A DNA stretch of 39,492 nucleotides from assembly GCA_035546135.1 (NCBI GenBank), contig DASZWY010000205.1, forward strand, positions 1 to 39,492, written 5' to 3'. The notes under the pieces were generated by a model. The model was not told where the DNA came from and made no database searches. It saw only the letters and a list, made by a program, of their open reading frames with translations. Made by a program: the position numbers and the translations under genes. Shown here in pieces: positions 7,121-15,934 of this stretch. Source of the stretch: JABDGR01 sp035546135. GTDB lineage: Bacteria > Verrucomicrobiota > Verrucomicrobiia > Opitutales > JABDGR01. Numbering within the stretch: the stretch's first letter is position 1; each line of letters begins with the position of its first letter.

Positions 7121-9064
7121 ATGAGCGACCAGACCCCCGTCGAACCCCCGGCGCCCGCCCGCCGCACCCGTTGGCTGGCTCGCGCCATCGTGGTCTTGGA
7201 GCCCCTGTCGGTGGCGCTGGGTTTCATTTTCATGCTGGAGAAATCATGGATGCGCTGGGGCGACCCGCTGATTGATTTCCCGCGCGACCTTTACATCGCC
7301 TGGCGCATGAGCGAGGGCGATTTGCTCTACGAAAGAATCGCGAACTGGTATGGGCCGCTGGCGAATCTCGTCGAAGCCGCCGGGTTCCGGCTGTTTGGCG
7401 CCGGCCTCGACACGCTGGTCTGGATGAACATTGCGCTTTCCGTCGGCATTCTGCTGCTGCTGCGCGGGATTTTCGGCCTCATCGGCAATCGCCTGATGGT
7501 CTGGCTGTGCTCATTGCTGTTCGTGTTTGTTTTTCTGGTCGGTCACTACAACCCCTTTGCCAATTATAATTACCTCACGCCCTATGTGGCCCAGTCGAGC
7601 TACAGTTTTGCCGGCTTGTTGCTGGTGCTTTGGGGCTTATTGAAAAATTTAAAAACCGGAAGGGCCGGCTGGTTGGGGGTGGCGGGCTTCGGATTCGCGG
7701 TGGCCTATCTCGACAAACCGGAGGCCGTGCTTGCTGCCGGCGGTTCGCTCATTTTCTACCTCGCCGCGCAATGCTTAAAACAAGCGCACGCGAACTGCTC
7801 CGCCCGTCGTTGGCTGGCCGGTGCGGTGGGCTGGCTGGCGGGCGGCTTTTTCACGCTTTGGCTGCCCGTTTTTCTGTTTTTAGTGGCGCAAGGAGGGCTG
7901 GTCTACGCCGTGCGGGCCGCCAATTTTGTGCTGGTTTCGGTGCTCGATCGCTCGATTCGGGACACGGCGCTGAACTCACAATCCCTGGCGCACTTCGCCG
8001 GTTTTGACCAGCCCTGGGCCAATTTCGTAATGCAGCTCGAGATGGGCGCCGTGCTGGTTTTGGTCTGCGCACTTATTATCCTGGCGGGCCGGCTGTGGAG
8101 CCGGGTTCCGCGCTTTAGTCCGGCCTGGTGGCTGTTGCCGGTGGTGGCGGCTGGCTGTGCGGTGGCGGGAGTTTGGCTGGCGGTTTTAAGCAACGAAGAT
8201 TTCCACCGTGCCTTGGTTTTTCCCGTCGCCGTGGCCTCGGCTATTTACGCGGTCCGCGGCTTGCGCGCGGCCCGGCGGAATGAGCCGGGTTATGCACGGC
8301 TGGCGGCCCTCGCCGTGGTGGGATTGGCGGCAACGCTGATGATGGCGCGGATTTTTCTCAACGTCCGCGCCGGCTATTACGGATTTTTCATGGCTCCGCT
8401 GGCGGCCTTTTTCTGGCTGGACTTGCTGGTCGTCGAAGCCGCCCGGCCGCACTCCGCCGATTTGCGTCCTCCGCGTTTGGTGGCGGTGGTGTTTGCGTTG
8501 GTGATTGCGGCGGAATGCACCAACGCGGCCAGGCTCAACCTCACCATCTACCAGTACAAAACCTTTGCCATCGGTGAGGGCCGCGACCGTTTTTTGACCG
8601 CGTCGGAAACCTCCTTCCCCTACGGCTGGATGCTCTCCGATATGCTGGAGGCCTGCCGCAAGTATGCGCCGCACGCCCGCTCGCTCGTGGTGTTTCCCGA
8701 GGGCGCCGCCGTCAATTATCACCTTCGGCTGCCCACGCCGCTGGCGGAACTCGAATTCCAGCCGATCGCGCTCAATTATGCCGGTCCGCAGCACGTGCTC
8801 GACGAACTCAAGGCGCATCCGCCGGATGTCGTCCTCGTTTATTCCCGGGAAATGGAGGAGTTTGGCGTGAAATATTTTGGCGCCGACCGGGCCAGCGGCC
8901 GCGACATCCTTGAGTGGCTCAATGATCACTACGTCATCGCCCTGCGCTATCGGACGGCGTCCAACACCGCCCCCGTATACACCGCCAATGGCGATGTCAT
9001 TGACTTGTTGCTGCCCAAGGCCGCCGGGGCTCAAGGGGACCGGTTCTTGCCGCAAGGCCCCTGA
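7121..9064 (+). CDS. Polytopic GT-C-like membrane glycosyltransferase, paralogue 1
   Basis: 647 residues from ATG 7121. About ten hydrophobic segments span roughly residues 20-480, followed by a ~160-residue soluble tail. After the first membrane segment comes the loop DPLIDFPRDLYIAWRMSEGD, then ANWYGPLANL; an acidic first periplasmic loop followed by a YGPL-type motif is characteristic of GT-C (GT39-like) lipid-sugar-dependent glycosyltransferases, where such acidic residues are catalytic. Later landmarks are YLDKPEA, GEGRDRF and VVFPEGAAVNYHLR with ELEFQPI. The three copies share all of these. The acceptor is unknown; cell-envelope glycan or protein glycosylation is the general expectation. 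The start was chosen because all three paralogues begin with a short proline-rich cytoplasmic stretch. Confidence 0.75.
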   Translation: MSDQTPVEPPAPARRTRWLARAIVVLEPLSVALGFIFMLEKSWMRWGDPLIDFPRDLYIAWRMSEGDLLYERIANWYGPLANLVEAAGFRLFGAGLDTLVWMNIALSVGILLLLRGIFGLIGNRLMVWLCSLLFVFVFLVGHYNPFANYNYLTPYVAQSSYSFAGLLLVLWGLLKNLKTGRAGWLGVAGFGFAVAYLDKPEAVLAAGGSLIFYLAAQCLKQAHANCSARRWLAGAVGWLAGGFFTLWLPVFLFLVAQGGLVYAVRAANFVLVSVLDRSIRDTALNSQSLAHFAGFDQPWANFVMQLEMGAVLVLVCALIILAGRLWSRVPRFSPAWWLLPVVAAGCAVAGVWLAVLSNEDFHRALVFPVAVASAIYAVRGLRAARRNEPGYARLAALAVVGLAATLMMARIFLNVRAGYYGFFMAPLAAFFWLDLLVVEAARPHSADLRPPRLVAVVFALVIAAECTNAARLNLTIYQYKTFAIGEGRDRFLTASETSFPYGWMLSDMLEACRKYAPHARSLVVFPEGAAVNYHLRLPTPLAELEFQPIALNYAGPQHVLDELKAHPPDVVLVYSREMEEFGVKYFGADRASGRDILEWLNDHYVIALRYRTASNTAPVYTANGDVIDLLLPKAAGAQGDRFLPQGP

Positions 9065-9065
9065 G

Positions 9066-9116
9066 GGCCGCTTCACGGCGGCCTTGTTGTCCGCCGCCGG
9101 GTAATAATTCCGGCGG
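9066..9116 (+). terminator. Two tandem hairpins after paralogue 1
   Basis: GGCCGC (9066-9071) pairs with GCGGCC (9078-9083), followed by TTGTTGT. A second hairpin, CCGCCGG (9094-9100) with CCGGCGG (9110-9116), follows and is trailed by TTATTGCTTCTT. The T-tracts are interrupted, so termination may be partial, allowing read-through to the next paralogue. Confidence 0.4.
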
Positions 9117-9170
9117 TTATTGCTTCTTGCTCGCCAGCCGGGAGGGCTCGGCGTAAAAGTCCGCCGGCCC

Positions 9171-11123
9171 ATGAGTGACGCCCCCCCGGCCCCGCCGCCC
9201 GCCGCTGTCCCCGCAACGGCGTCAAAACTCCGGCTGAGGGCGTTTCTGGCGGTGGCGGAGCCGCTTTCCATCGCCGGGTGGTTCATTTTTCTGTTGGAAA
9301 CGACCTGGCTGCGCTGGTGCAACCCGCTCGTTGATTTTCCCCGCGACCTCTACCTGGCCTGGCGCATTAGCGCCGGCGATGTGCTCTATGCGCAACTGGG
9401 GCATTGGTATGGCCCGCTCGCGCCTTTGGTCGAGGGTGCCGGCGACAAAATTTTTGGCGTCGGTCTCGACACGATTGTCTGGATGAATATCGCCGTGACA
9501 GCTGCGGTGTTGTTGTTGCTGCGCGGCATCTCCTGGCGGCTGGGCAACCGGCTGACGGTATGGCTTTCCTCCGCGGCCTTCCTCAGCGTTTTCGCCTTCG
9601 GTCATTATGGGCTGTGGGGCAATTATAATTTCATCACCCCTTACACCGCCACGGCCACTTATTGCTTTTTGGGGCTGGTATTAATGTTGTGGGGTTTGCT
9701 GAAACATCTCGATACGCGGCGGCCCTTATGGCTCGGTCTCGCCGGATTGGGGCTGGCGATTGTCTATCTGGACAAAGTCGAGGGCGTGTTGGCCGCTGGC
9801 GGCGCCTTGGGGGTGTATTTGTTGGTCCAATCCATCCGGGTCGCCCGTCAGGATGGGGCGGAGGCGGACTGGCGGGCGGCCGGGCACTGGCTGATTCACG
9901 CGCTGGGCTGGCTCGCCGGTGGATTCCTTGTTTTATGGCTGCCGGTATTTGGCTATTTCTTGTTCCACGGGGGCTGGCTGTTTGCCTTATCCGCCACAAA
10001 TTTCACGGTAGTCTCGCTATTGAACCCCACGGTGCGCGCAGGCGTCGCCCAATCCCCCTGGATGCGAGCGGTGGAGGGCATCGACGAGCCTGGAGTCAAT
10101 TTTCTCGCTGAATTATGGCAGGGTTTTTTATTTGCGTCCTTGTGTGCGGGGATGGTCTGGGCTGCAAAAAGATGGCGGGACGTTCCGTCCGGGGGGTTGC
10201 GCGGCTGGCTGTTGCCCCTTGTGGCGATTGGCGCCGCGGCGGGCGCCGTGTGGCCGATGTGCCAATACGTCAGCGCCGGCACGGCATTGACGTTCCCCGT
10301 TGGGGTGTCCGCATTCATTTTTGTTCTGTGGAGTATTCGCCGGGCCTGGCAACGCGGGACGGACGTTTCCCGCTGGCTGCGTTTGGCCCTGGTGGGGGTC
10401 GCGGCAAGCCTCATGCTCGCTCGCATGATTTTGACCACGCGAATCATGCATTACGGCTTTTTCATGACGCCGCTCGCGGTGTTTTTTGGGATTCACGTGT
10501 TGGAGGGAACCGCAGTTGAGGCCCGCCTCGGACTTGGCCGGCATTGGTTACGGTCCGCGCTGGTGGCGGGATTGGTGCTGGTCGGGACGGTTTCTTTGCT
10601 GAGTGTCAGCCTGACCTATTACCGGAGGGAAACGTACGCGGTGGGATCGGGCCGCGACCGTTTTTATTTCTACCCGCCCGAAGTTTTTGATTCCGGGGAG
10701 TGTTTGAACACAATGATTGCGGCCTTCCAAGAGAAGACCCCTCACGCCCAAACCCTGGCGGCGTTTCCCGAGGGCATTGCGGCGAACTATCACCTCCGGG
10801 TGCGCAGCCCGTTGCGCGAGTTGGAGTTCAACCCCATCATCCTGCAATTTGCCGGTCCGCAAAACGTGGTCGCCCAACTGCAGGCCCATCCGCCCGATGC
10901 CGTGCTGTTGTATCATCGCAACTATGCCGATTACGGGACGCCCAATTTTGGCGTCACGGAAGCCACCGGCCGTGGCATCGCCCAATGGCTCGTCAATCAT
11001 GACACGGTAGTCTACGCCATCGGTCGGACGCCCGACTCGCTCACCGGCTACGCCATTATTTTGATGGTGCCCAATGACGCGGCGCAACCACCTCCCGCCG
11101 TGCCGACTCAACCCGGACCCTAG
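9171..11123 (+). CDS. Polytopic GT-C-like membrane glycosyltransferase, paralogue 2
   Basis: 650 residues from ATG 9171 (MSDAPPAPPP). It has the same architecture as its neighbours: NPLVDFPRDLYLAWRISAGD, then HWYGPLAPL, GVGLDTIVWMNIA, YLDKVEG, SGRDRFYFY and FPEGIAANYHLRVRSPLRELEF. YLDKVEG replaces YLDKPEA of the other two copies. Ten or so membrane segments precede a soluble C-terminal domain containing AHPPDAVLLYHRNYADYG. It lies 106 bases downstream of paralogue 1 with hairpins between, so it may have its own promoter. GT-C assignment rests on the loop motif and topology, not on a full family match. Confidence 0.75.
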   Translation: MSDAPPAPPPAAVPATASKLRLRAFLAVAEPLSIAGWFIFLLETTWLRWCNPLVDFPRDLYLAWRISAGDVLYAQLGHWYGPLAPLVEGAGDKIFGVGLDTIVWMNIAVTAAVLLLLRGISWRLGNRLTVWLSSAAFLSVFAFGHYGLWGNYNFITPYTATATYCFLGLVLMLWGLLKHLDTRRPLWLGLAGLGLAIVYLDKVEGVLAAGGALGVYLLVQSIRVARQDGAEADWRAAGHWLIHALGWLAGGFLVLWLPVFGYFLFHGGWLFALSATNFTVVSLLNPTVRAGVAQSPWMRAVEGIDEPGVNFLAELWQGFLFASLCAGMVWAAKRWRDVPSGGLRGWLLPLVAIGAAAGAVWPMCQYVSAGTALTFPVGVSAFIFVLWSIRRAWQRGTDVSRWLRLALVGVAASLMLARMILTTRIMHYGFFMTPLAVFFGIHVLEGTAVEARLGLGRHWLRSALVAGLVLVGTVSLLSVSLTYYRRETYAVGSGRDRFYFYPPEVFDSGECLNTMIAAFQEKTPHAQTLAAFPEGIAANYHLRVRSPLRELEFNPIILQFAGPQNVVAQLQAHPPDAVLLYHRNYADYGTPNFGVTEATGRGIAQWLVNHDTVVYAIGRTPDSLTGYAIILMVPNDAAQPPPAVPTQPGP

Positions 11124-11202
11124 GTTGTGATTGGCCGAGCCCCTTAGATTTCCGCCTTCGCGCTCGCATTTTTCATCCTGGCATTTGAACATTCCCTGCC
11201 CG

Positions 11203-13116
11203 ATGCCAGCCACCACCCCAGATGCTCCTGTTGCCGATGCCGCAGTGGTTCGCGGGGCCGGATGGCGGAAGGTGCTCGCAATTGCCGAGCCCTTGTCCGT
11301 GGCGATGCTCTTTGGCTATTTGTTGCAGCAAACCTGGTTTCGTTGGTCGGACCCGCTGATTGATTTCCCCAAAAACCTGTATATCGCCTGGCGCGTGAGC
11401 GCGGGCGATTTGCTTTATCGCGACGTGGACAATTGGTACGGCCCGCTGGCCAATTTGATTCAGGGCGCCGGGTTCAAAATTTTTGGCGTGGGGATGGACA
11501 CCATGATGGCGATGAACATCGTGACGACGGTCGTCATTTTGATTTTGCTGCGCGCCGTTTTCGCCCTCTTAGGCAACCGCCTCATGGTCTGGCTGGCTTC
11601 GGTGTTCTTTTTGCTCGTGTTTGCCTTTGCGCAATACGGTGTTTACGGCAATTACAACTTCATCGCCCCCTATGTGTCGCAGTCCGAGTACAGCTTTTTG
11701 GGGCTCCTCCTCGTGCTATGGGCGCTGTTAAAACACTTGGCCACCGACCGCCGGACTTGGCTCGGCGTGGCCGGCGCCGGGTTGGCGGTGTGTTATCTGG
11801 ACAAACCGGAAGCGTTCTTTGCGTCCGTAGTGGCAACCGCCGTTTATTTTTTCACCCGCGGACTGGCGCTGGCGTGTTCCCATGCTCCGGAAATGGATTT
11901 TAACGCGCCGCGCCGTTGGCTGGTCAGCGCTGCGGCTTGGGTCTTGACTGGTTTTGCCGGCCTCTGGTTGCCGGTATTGATTTATTTTTGGGTGCGCGGC
12001 GGACTGGCGTTTGCGTTGTATGCGGCCAACCACGATCTCGTTTTCATGTGCGGCAACGCCTCCCGCGTCGTCGCCAACGCGCATATCATGCAAGTTTACA
12101 TGGGCTTTGACCAGCCGTGGACGAACTTTTTCACGGAACTGCGCCAAGGGGCCATTTTTTTCCTGTTTTGCGCCGGCCTGGTCTTTGCGGCCCGGCGCTG
12201 GACGATGGCGCCCGCCCACAGTTGGGGGTGGTGGTGCTGGCCGGCGCTGGCAATGTTGGCCGCCGTGGGTTGCGGTTGGTTTTCCCATCGTGGCGACGAT
12301 ATCGCTCCGGAATTCGTCTTTCCGGTCTGCATGGTTGCTCTTGTCTGCGTGAGCCGGGTGCTCTGGCACGCCCGACAGGGGGAGGTGCCCATTCACGCGT
12401 TGGGCTTGGCGGTGACGGGAACCGCCGCCAGCCTGATGATGGCGCGCATGCTCCTGAACGCGCGCACCTTGCATTACGGCTTTTTCATGATGCCGCTGGC
12501 CGTCTTGTTTTGGCTGCATTTGCTTGTGGTCGAATCCGCGCGGCCTGGCGCCGGCGCTTTGCGCCGCAACAGGCTGGCCCCGGCGCTCGCGGTGGTGGCC
12601 TCGCTGGCTTTCGGGTTCGCGACTTGGCATACCAGCGCCTACTATTACGGCCTCAAAACTTACGCCGTGGGCGCCGGGCGAGACCGGTTTTACGCCTTTG
12701 CTCCCGAAGCTTTTACCACGGGCCAGAATCTGAGCATAATGATGGATGCCGCCCGACGCCTGTCCCCAAAAGATGGCACGCTGGCGGTGTTTCCCGAGGG
12801 CATCGCGGTGAACTATCATCTGCGGCGGCGCTCGCCGCTTCGGGAATTGGAATTTAATCCGGTGTCCCTGCGCTTTGCCGGCATCCCAAACATTGTCGCC
12901 GAGCTGCAAAGCCACCCGCCCGACACGGTCATTTTGTTCGACCGGGATTTTTCCGAGTTCGGCACGGACAATTTTGGCCTTAGCGAGGAAACTGGCCGGG
13001 GCATCATCCGCTGGCTGGGCAATCGTTACCGCATGGTCTATAATATCGGCGTGTCTTCCGCCACCGTCACCGGACACACAATTGATTTGTTCCTCCCGGC
13101 GAATCCCGCCGATTAA
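11203..13116 (+). CDS. Polytopic GT-C-like membrane glycosyltransferase, paralogue 3
   Basis: 637 residues from ATG 11203 (MPATTPDAPV); the frame is open upstream to 11131, but that part lacks the shared features. Landmarks: DPLIDFPKNLYIAWRVSAGD (K-N in place of R-D after DFP), NWYGPLANL, YLDKPEA, GAGRDRFYAF, FPEGIAVNYHLRRRSPLRELEF and a C-terminal SHPPDTVILFDRDFSEFG. Replacement of RD by KN in the first loop next to the conserved acidic residue is the clearest divergence and may change activity or substrate. Its stop codon overlaps that of rlmN within TTAA at 13113-13116. Confidence 0.75.
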   Translation: MPATTPDAPVADAAVVRGAGWRKVLAIAEPLSVAMLFGYLLQQTWFRWSDPLIDFPKNLYIAWRVSAGDLLYRDVDNWYGPLANLIQGAGFKIFGVGMDTMMAMNIVTTVVILILLRAVFALLGNRLMVWLASVFFLLVFAFAQYGVYGNYNFIAPYVSQSEYSFLGLLLVLWALLKHLATDRRTWLGVAGAGLAVCYLDKPEAFFASVVATAVYFFTRGLALACSHAPEMDFNAPRRWLVSAAAWVLTGFAGLWLPVLIYFWVRGGLAFALYAANHDLVFMCGNASRVVANAHIMQVYMGFDQPWTNFFTELRQGAIFFLFCAGLVFAARRWTMAPAHSWGWWCWPALAMLAAVGCGWFSHRGDDIAPEFVFPVCMVALVCVSRVLWHARQGEVPIHALGLAVTGTAASLMMARMLLNARTLHYGFFMMPLAVLFWLHLLVVESARPGAGALRRNRLAPALAVVASLAFGFATWHTSAYYYGLKTYAVGAGRDRFYAFAPEAFTTGQNLSIMMDAARRLSPKDGTLAVFPEGIAVNYHLRRRSPLRELEFNPVSLRFAGIPNIVAELQSHPPDTVILFDRDFSEFGTDNFGLSEETGRGIIRWLGNRYRMVYNIGVSSATVTGHTIDLFLPANPAD

Positions 13117-14285
13117 TTCGTCGGGCTGCCAGACTTCGCCTCGTGCGCGACGCTTGCGGAAATTTGCTGCGCCTTGGCGGCGGCGCGCGCCTGCTCGGTT
13201 TGCAGGCGCAACTGGCCGCACGCCGCCGCGATGTCGTGGCCCTTTTCCCGGCGCAGGGTAACGGAGATGCCCGCGCGCCGCAAAATGTCGGCGAAAGCAT
13301 CCTGGCTTTCGAGGCTCGGCCGCTTCCACGGCAGGCCGTCCACCGTGTTGTAGGGGATGAGATTCACGTGCGCGTGCAGCTCGGCCGCGATGTTGGCCAG
13401 GGCGTGCGCCTGTTCCGGGTGGTCGTTGACCTCCGCGATGAGGATGAACTCCAGCGTCACCATGCGCCCGTGCTTTTCCGAAAAATGGCGCACCGCCGGC
13501 AGCAGTTCCGCCAGCGGGTATTTGCGGTTGATGGGCATGATTTGCGTGCGCACCTCGTCGGTCGCCCCATGCAGGCTGATGGCCAGCCGGAAGCCCAATT
13601 TCTCCTCCGCCAGTTTTTCAATCTGCGGCGCGAGGCCGGAGGTGGAGATGGTCACGCGCCGCGCGCCAAAGCGCAGGCCCCACTCGGCGTTGAGAATGCC
13701 CAGCGCCCGCAGCAGGTTGTCGTAATTCGCCAGCGGTTCGCCCATGCCCATCACGACGATGTTGTCGAACGACGCCAGCTCGGCGTGCGCGCGCGGGGTG
13801 CGCGCGTCCTCCTGCCGGCACACCTCGAGCAGTTGCGCGACGATTTCACCCGCTTCGAGGTCGCGTTTCCATCCCGCCAGACCGGAGGCGCAAAAACGGC
13901 AGCCGTAAGCGCAGCCCACCTGCGTGGAAATGCAAATCGTCTTGCGCGAGCGCTCCGCCCCCAGGCCTTGCATGGGCGCGCGGATGACGACCGTCTCAAT
14001 CAACGCGCCATCGCGCAGCTCCAGCAGGAGTTTGTCGGTCACGTCCGAGGAGGTCTTGGTCAGCACCGGCCGGGCGGGCTCCAGCTCAAAGGTTGCGGTG
14101 AGCCAGGCGCGCAGCGGGGCGGAAAGGTTGGTCATCGCCGCCGGGTCGGGCACGCGCTTTTTATAGACCCATTCGAGGATTTGCTTCGCGCGGAACGCCG
14201 GCTCGCCCCGCTCCGCCAGGCGGGCGGTGAGCGATTCGAGAGTCTCGCCATAAAGGATGGGCTTGGCGGGTGCAGTCGGCGTCAT
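13113..14285 (-). CDS. rlmN: 23S rRNA (A2503-C2) / tRNA (A37-C2) methyltransferase RlmN
   Basis: 390 residues from ATG 14285; an upstream in-frame extension has no family features. This radical-SAM enzyme methylates A2503 of 23S rRNA and A37 of some tRNAs. The cluster-binding CX3CX2C is C125-AYG-C129-RF-C132. The two mechanistic cysteines are also present: C118 in KTICISTQVG and C356 in DIAAACGQL. The SAM-binding VVMGMGEPLANYDN is at 177-190 and LAISLHGATDEVR at 234-246. The number of residues matches the family. The gene is divergent from the RDD operon and convergent with the third glycosyltransferase; a TAGAAT and a 9-bp inverted repeat lie just upstream. Confidence 0.96.
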   Translation of the reverse strand: MTPTAPAKPILYGETLESLTARLAERGEPAFRAKQILEWVYKKRVPDPAAMTNLSAPLRAWLTATFELEPARPVLTKTSSDVTDKLLLELRDGALIETVVIRAPMQGLGAERSRKTICISTQVGCAYGCRFCASGLAGWKRDLEAGEIVAQLLEVCRQEDARTPRAHAELASFDNIVVMGMGEPLANYDNLLRALGILNAEWGLRFGARRVTISTSGLAPQIEKLAEEKLGFRLAISLHGATDEVRTQIMPINRKYPLAELLPAVRHFSEKHGRMVTLEFILIAEVNDHPEQAHALANIAAELHAHVNLIPYNTVDGLPWKRPSLESQDAFADILRRAGISVTLRREKGHDIAAACGQLRLQTEQARAAAKAQQISASVAHEAKSGSPTN

Positions 14286-14293
14286 GGCGGGGA

Positions 14294-14326
14294 ATTCTAG
14301 CGCTGGCGTCCGGCCTTCGCCAGCGC
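14294..14326 (-). promoter_or_regulatory. rlmN promoter region with 9-bp inverted repeat
   Basis: On the minus strand TAGAAT (14294-14299, 5/6 to the -10 consensus) ends 8 bases before the rlmN ATG, implying a very short or no leader. Directly upstream, GCGCTGGCG (14300-14308) and CGCCAGCGC (14318-14326) form a perfect 9-bp inverted repeat with a 9-base spacer, sitting where the promoter spacer would be. It could be an operator or a hairpin. Confidence 0.4.
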
Positions 14327-14400
14327 AAAGCGGTTCGCGGCGGGCCCCGCGCATACCGGGAAAAATTATCGTATTTTTTGTTCAAAATGGCCGCTTTTTA

Positions 14401-14437
14401 TTGTCTTTCAACCGGCGCGGACGCCACTAGGCTTGCC
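14401..14437 (+). promoter_or_regulatory. Conserved upstream block of the first RDD gene
   Basis: TTGTCTTTCA (14401-14410) and CTAGGCTTGCC (14427-14437) recur at identical spacing at 15201-15237, before the second RDD gene. TAGGCT could be a -10 box, with CTTTCA 17 bases upstream as a weak -35. The block lies 48-84 bases before the ATG at 14485, a normal leader length. Confidence 0.45.
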
Positions 14438-14484
14438 CGCGAGCGGCCCGACGCAAAAACTGCACCTCTCACCCCCCTGAAGCC

Positions 14485-15171
14485 ATGAGCGACTGGAATC
14501 CCCCTGCTCCCGACCCCGCAAACGTCCCCCCGCCGCTCCGCCCCACGGCGCAGTGCGTCGAATGCGGCCAAACTTTTCCCATCGACGAACTCATCCAGTA
14601 CGACAACGTCCGGGTCTGCGCCAATTGCAAGCCGGTCTTCATGCAAAAACTCGCGGAAGGGGCGCAGATTGACCAGGGGGTGATGCGTTACGCCAGTTTT
14701 TGGCTCCGTTTTGCGGCTTATTTCGTGGACGGATTGATTGTGGGGCTCCCAGTCGGGGTCATCATGGCGATTTGGTTCATCAGCACGGGCCTCGCGAGCA
14801 ACCATGGCGCGCCGGCTACTCCGGAGGAGATTTCCGAGAAAATCACCCCCTTGATTTGGCTCGTGATGTTTGGCTCCGCGGCGCTGTTCATCATCTATGA
14901 GACCCTGATGCTTGGGCGTTGGGGCGCGACGCTCGGCAAGATGGCCTGCAAAATCCAGGTGGTGACGGCCGACAACGAGCCGATCTCCTATGCCCGGGCC
15001 TTTGGCCGCGCTTGCTGCAAGGGCTGCAGCCGCTTTCTCAGTATTTTTGCCCTCGCGGTATTTTTGCCGGCGGCTTTTGACAAGGAAAGGCGCGCGGCCT
15101 ATGATTTCCTCTGCGGCACCCGCGTGGTTTGCCAACCGGCGGCGACCGCTCGCCGCGGGTATCCTCGCTGA
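14485..15171 (+). CDS. Zinc-ribbon RDD family membrane protein, copy 1
   Basis: 228 residues. A proline-rich start (MSDWNPPAPD) leads to a zinc ribbon with CVEC (C24, C27) and CANC (C45, C48), then an RDD domain beginning YASFWLRFAAYFVDGLIVG. RDD domains are named for conserved R-D-D in the membrane segments; here the first helix has R and D (WLRF...VDG) and the last conserved element is RAAYDFLCGTRVV. LGRWGATLGKMACKIQVV (about 148-165) is the typical loop before the third membrane segment. RDD proteins are small transport or membrane-scaffold proteins of uncertain function. It heads the eleven-gene operon reaching MoxR, and is a tandem duplicate of the next gene. Confidence 0.88.
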   Translation: MSDWNPPAPDPANVPPPLRPTAQCVECGQTFPIDELIQYDNVRVCANCKPVFMQKLAEGAQIDQGVMRYASFWLRFAAYFVDGLIVGLPVGVIMAIWFISTGLASNHGAPATPEEISEKITPLIWLVMFGSAALFIIYETLMLGRWGATLGKMACKIQVVTADNEPISYARAFGRACCKGCSRFLSIFALAVFLPAAFDKERRAAYDFLCGTRVVCQPAATARRGYPR

Positions 15172-15200
15172 CGGCGCCTGATGGGTGAAGCGGTCTTTTT

Positions 15201-15237
15201 TTGTCTTTCATCCCGCACGGGCCCCGCTAGGCTTGCC
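15201..15237 (+). promoter_or_regulatory. Conserved upstream block of the second RDD gene
   Basis: TTGTCTTTCA (15201-15210) and CTAGGCTTGCC (15227-15237) repeat the elements before the first RDD gene, the same distance apart and 86 bases before the ATG (84 in copy 1). The duplication that gave two RDD genes therefore included the upstream region, which suggests an internal promoter. Confidence 0.45.
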
Positions 15238-15286
15238 GGCGCCCGGCCTGCCGCGAGAACCGTCCACGCGAACCACTCCTGAAGTC

Positions 15287-15922
15287 ATGAGCGATTGGAA
15301 CCCCCATGCCCCGGCCGATTCCGCGAGCGTCCCGCCGCCGCTGGCCGCCACGGCGCAGTGCGTCGAATGCGGCAACACTTTTCCGGTCAATGAACTCATC
15401 CAGCATGGCAACGTCCGCATATGCGCCAATTGCAAGCCGGTGTTCATGCAAAAGCTCGCCGAGGGCGCCCCGATTGACCAAACCCAGTTTCGTTACGCTG
15501 GGTTTTGGATTCGCGCGGTGGCGCTGTTTGTGGATGGGTTCGTCTTGGGGATGGTTTTTATCGTGCTGGCTTTCATCGTGGGCGCCATCATGACGGGGGC
15601 ACGCTCGGGCGATGGCGAAACCTCCCAGGCGGTAATCATGGCCATCGGCCTGACGATTGATTTGGGCATGATACTGGCCCTGGCCGGCTACGAAACTTTC
15701 CTGATTGGCCGCTATGGCGCCACGGTTGGCAAAATGCTTTGCCGCATCCAGGTGGTGACGGCGGACGGCGGCAAGGTCTCCTACCCGCGGGCGCTGGGCC
15801 GCTTTGGCGGAAAACTGATAAGCAACATGACTTTTTACATCGGCTACATCATCGCCGGTTTCGACAAACAAAAACGCGCCTTGCACGACCACATCTGCGG
15901 CACTCGCGTGATTTACAAATAA
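15287..15922 (+). CDS. Zinc-ribbon RDD family membrane protein, copy 2
   Basis: 211 residues from ATG 15287 (MSDWNPHAPA), the same N-terminus as copy 1. The ribbon cysteines are C25, C28, C46 and C49; NCKPVFMQKLAEGA is identical in both copies. The RDD part starts YAGFWIRAVALFVDG and ends ALHDHICGTRVIYK. IGRYGATVGKMLCRIQVV matches the loop of copy 1. The cytosolic zinc ribbon is conserved more strongly than the membrane helices, suggesting that it binds a partner or nucleic acid while the helices have diverged (inference). The next gene follows 12 bases later. Confidence 0.88.
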   Translation: MSDWNPHAPADSASVPPPLAATAQCVECGNTFPVNELIQHGNVRICANCKPVFMQKLAEGAPIDQTQFRYAGFWIRAVALFVDGFVLGMVFIVLAFIVGAIMTGARSGDGETSQAVIMAIGLTIDLGMILALAGYETFLIGRYGATVGKMLCRIQVVTADGGKVSYPRALGRFGGKLISNMTFYIGYIIAGFDKQKRALHDHICGTRVIYK

Positions 15923-15934
15923 TCCGCTCCGCCC

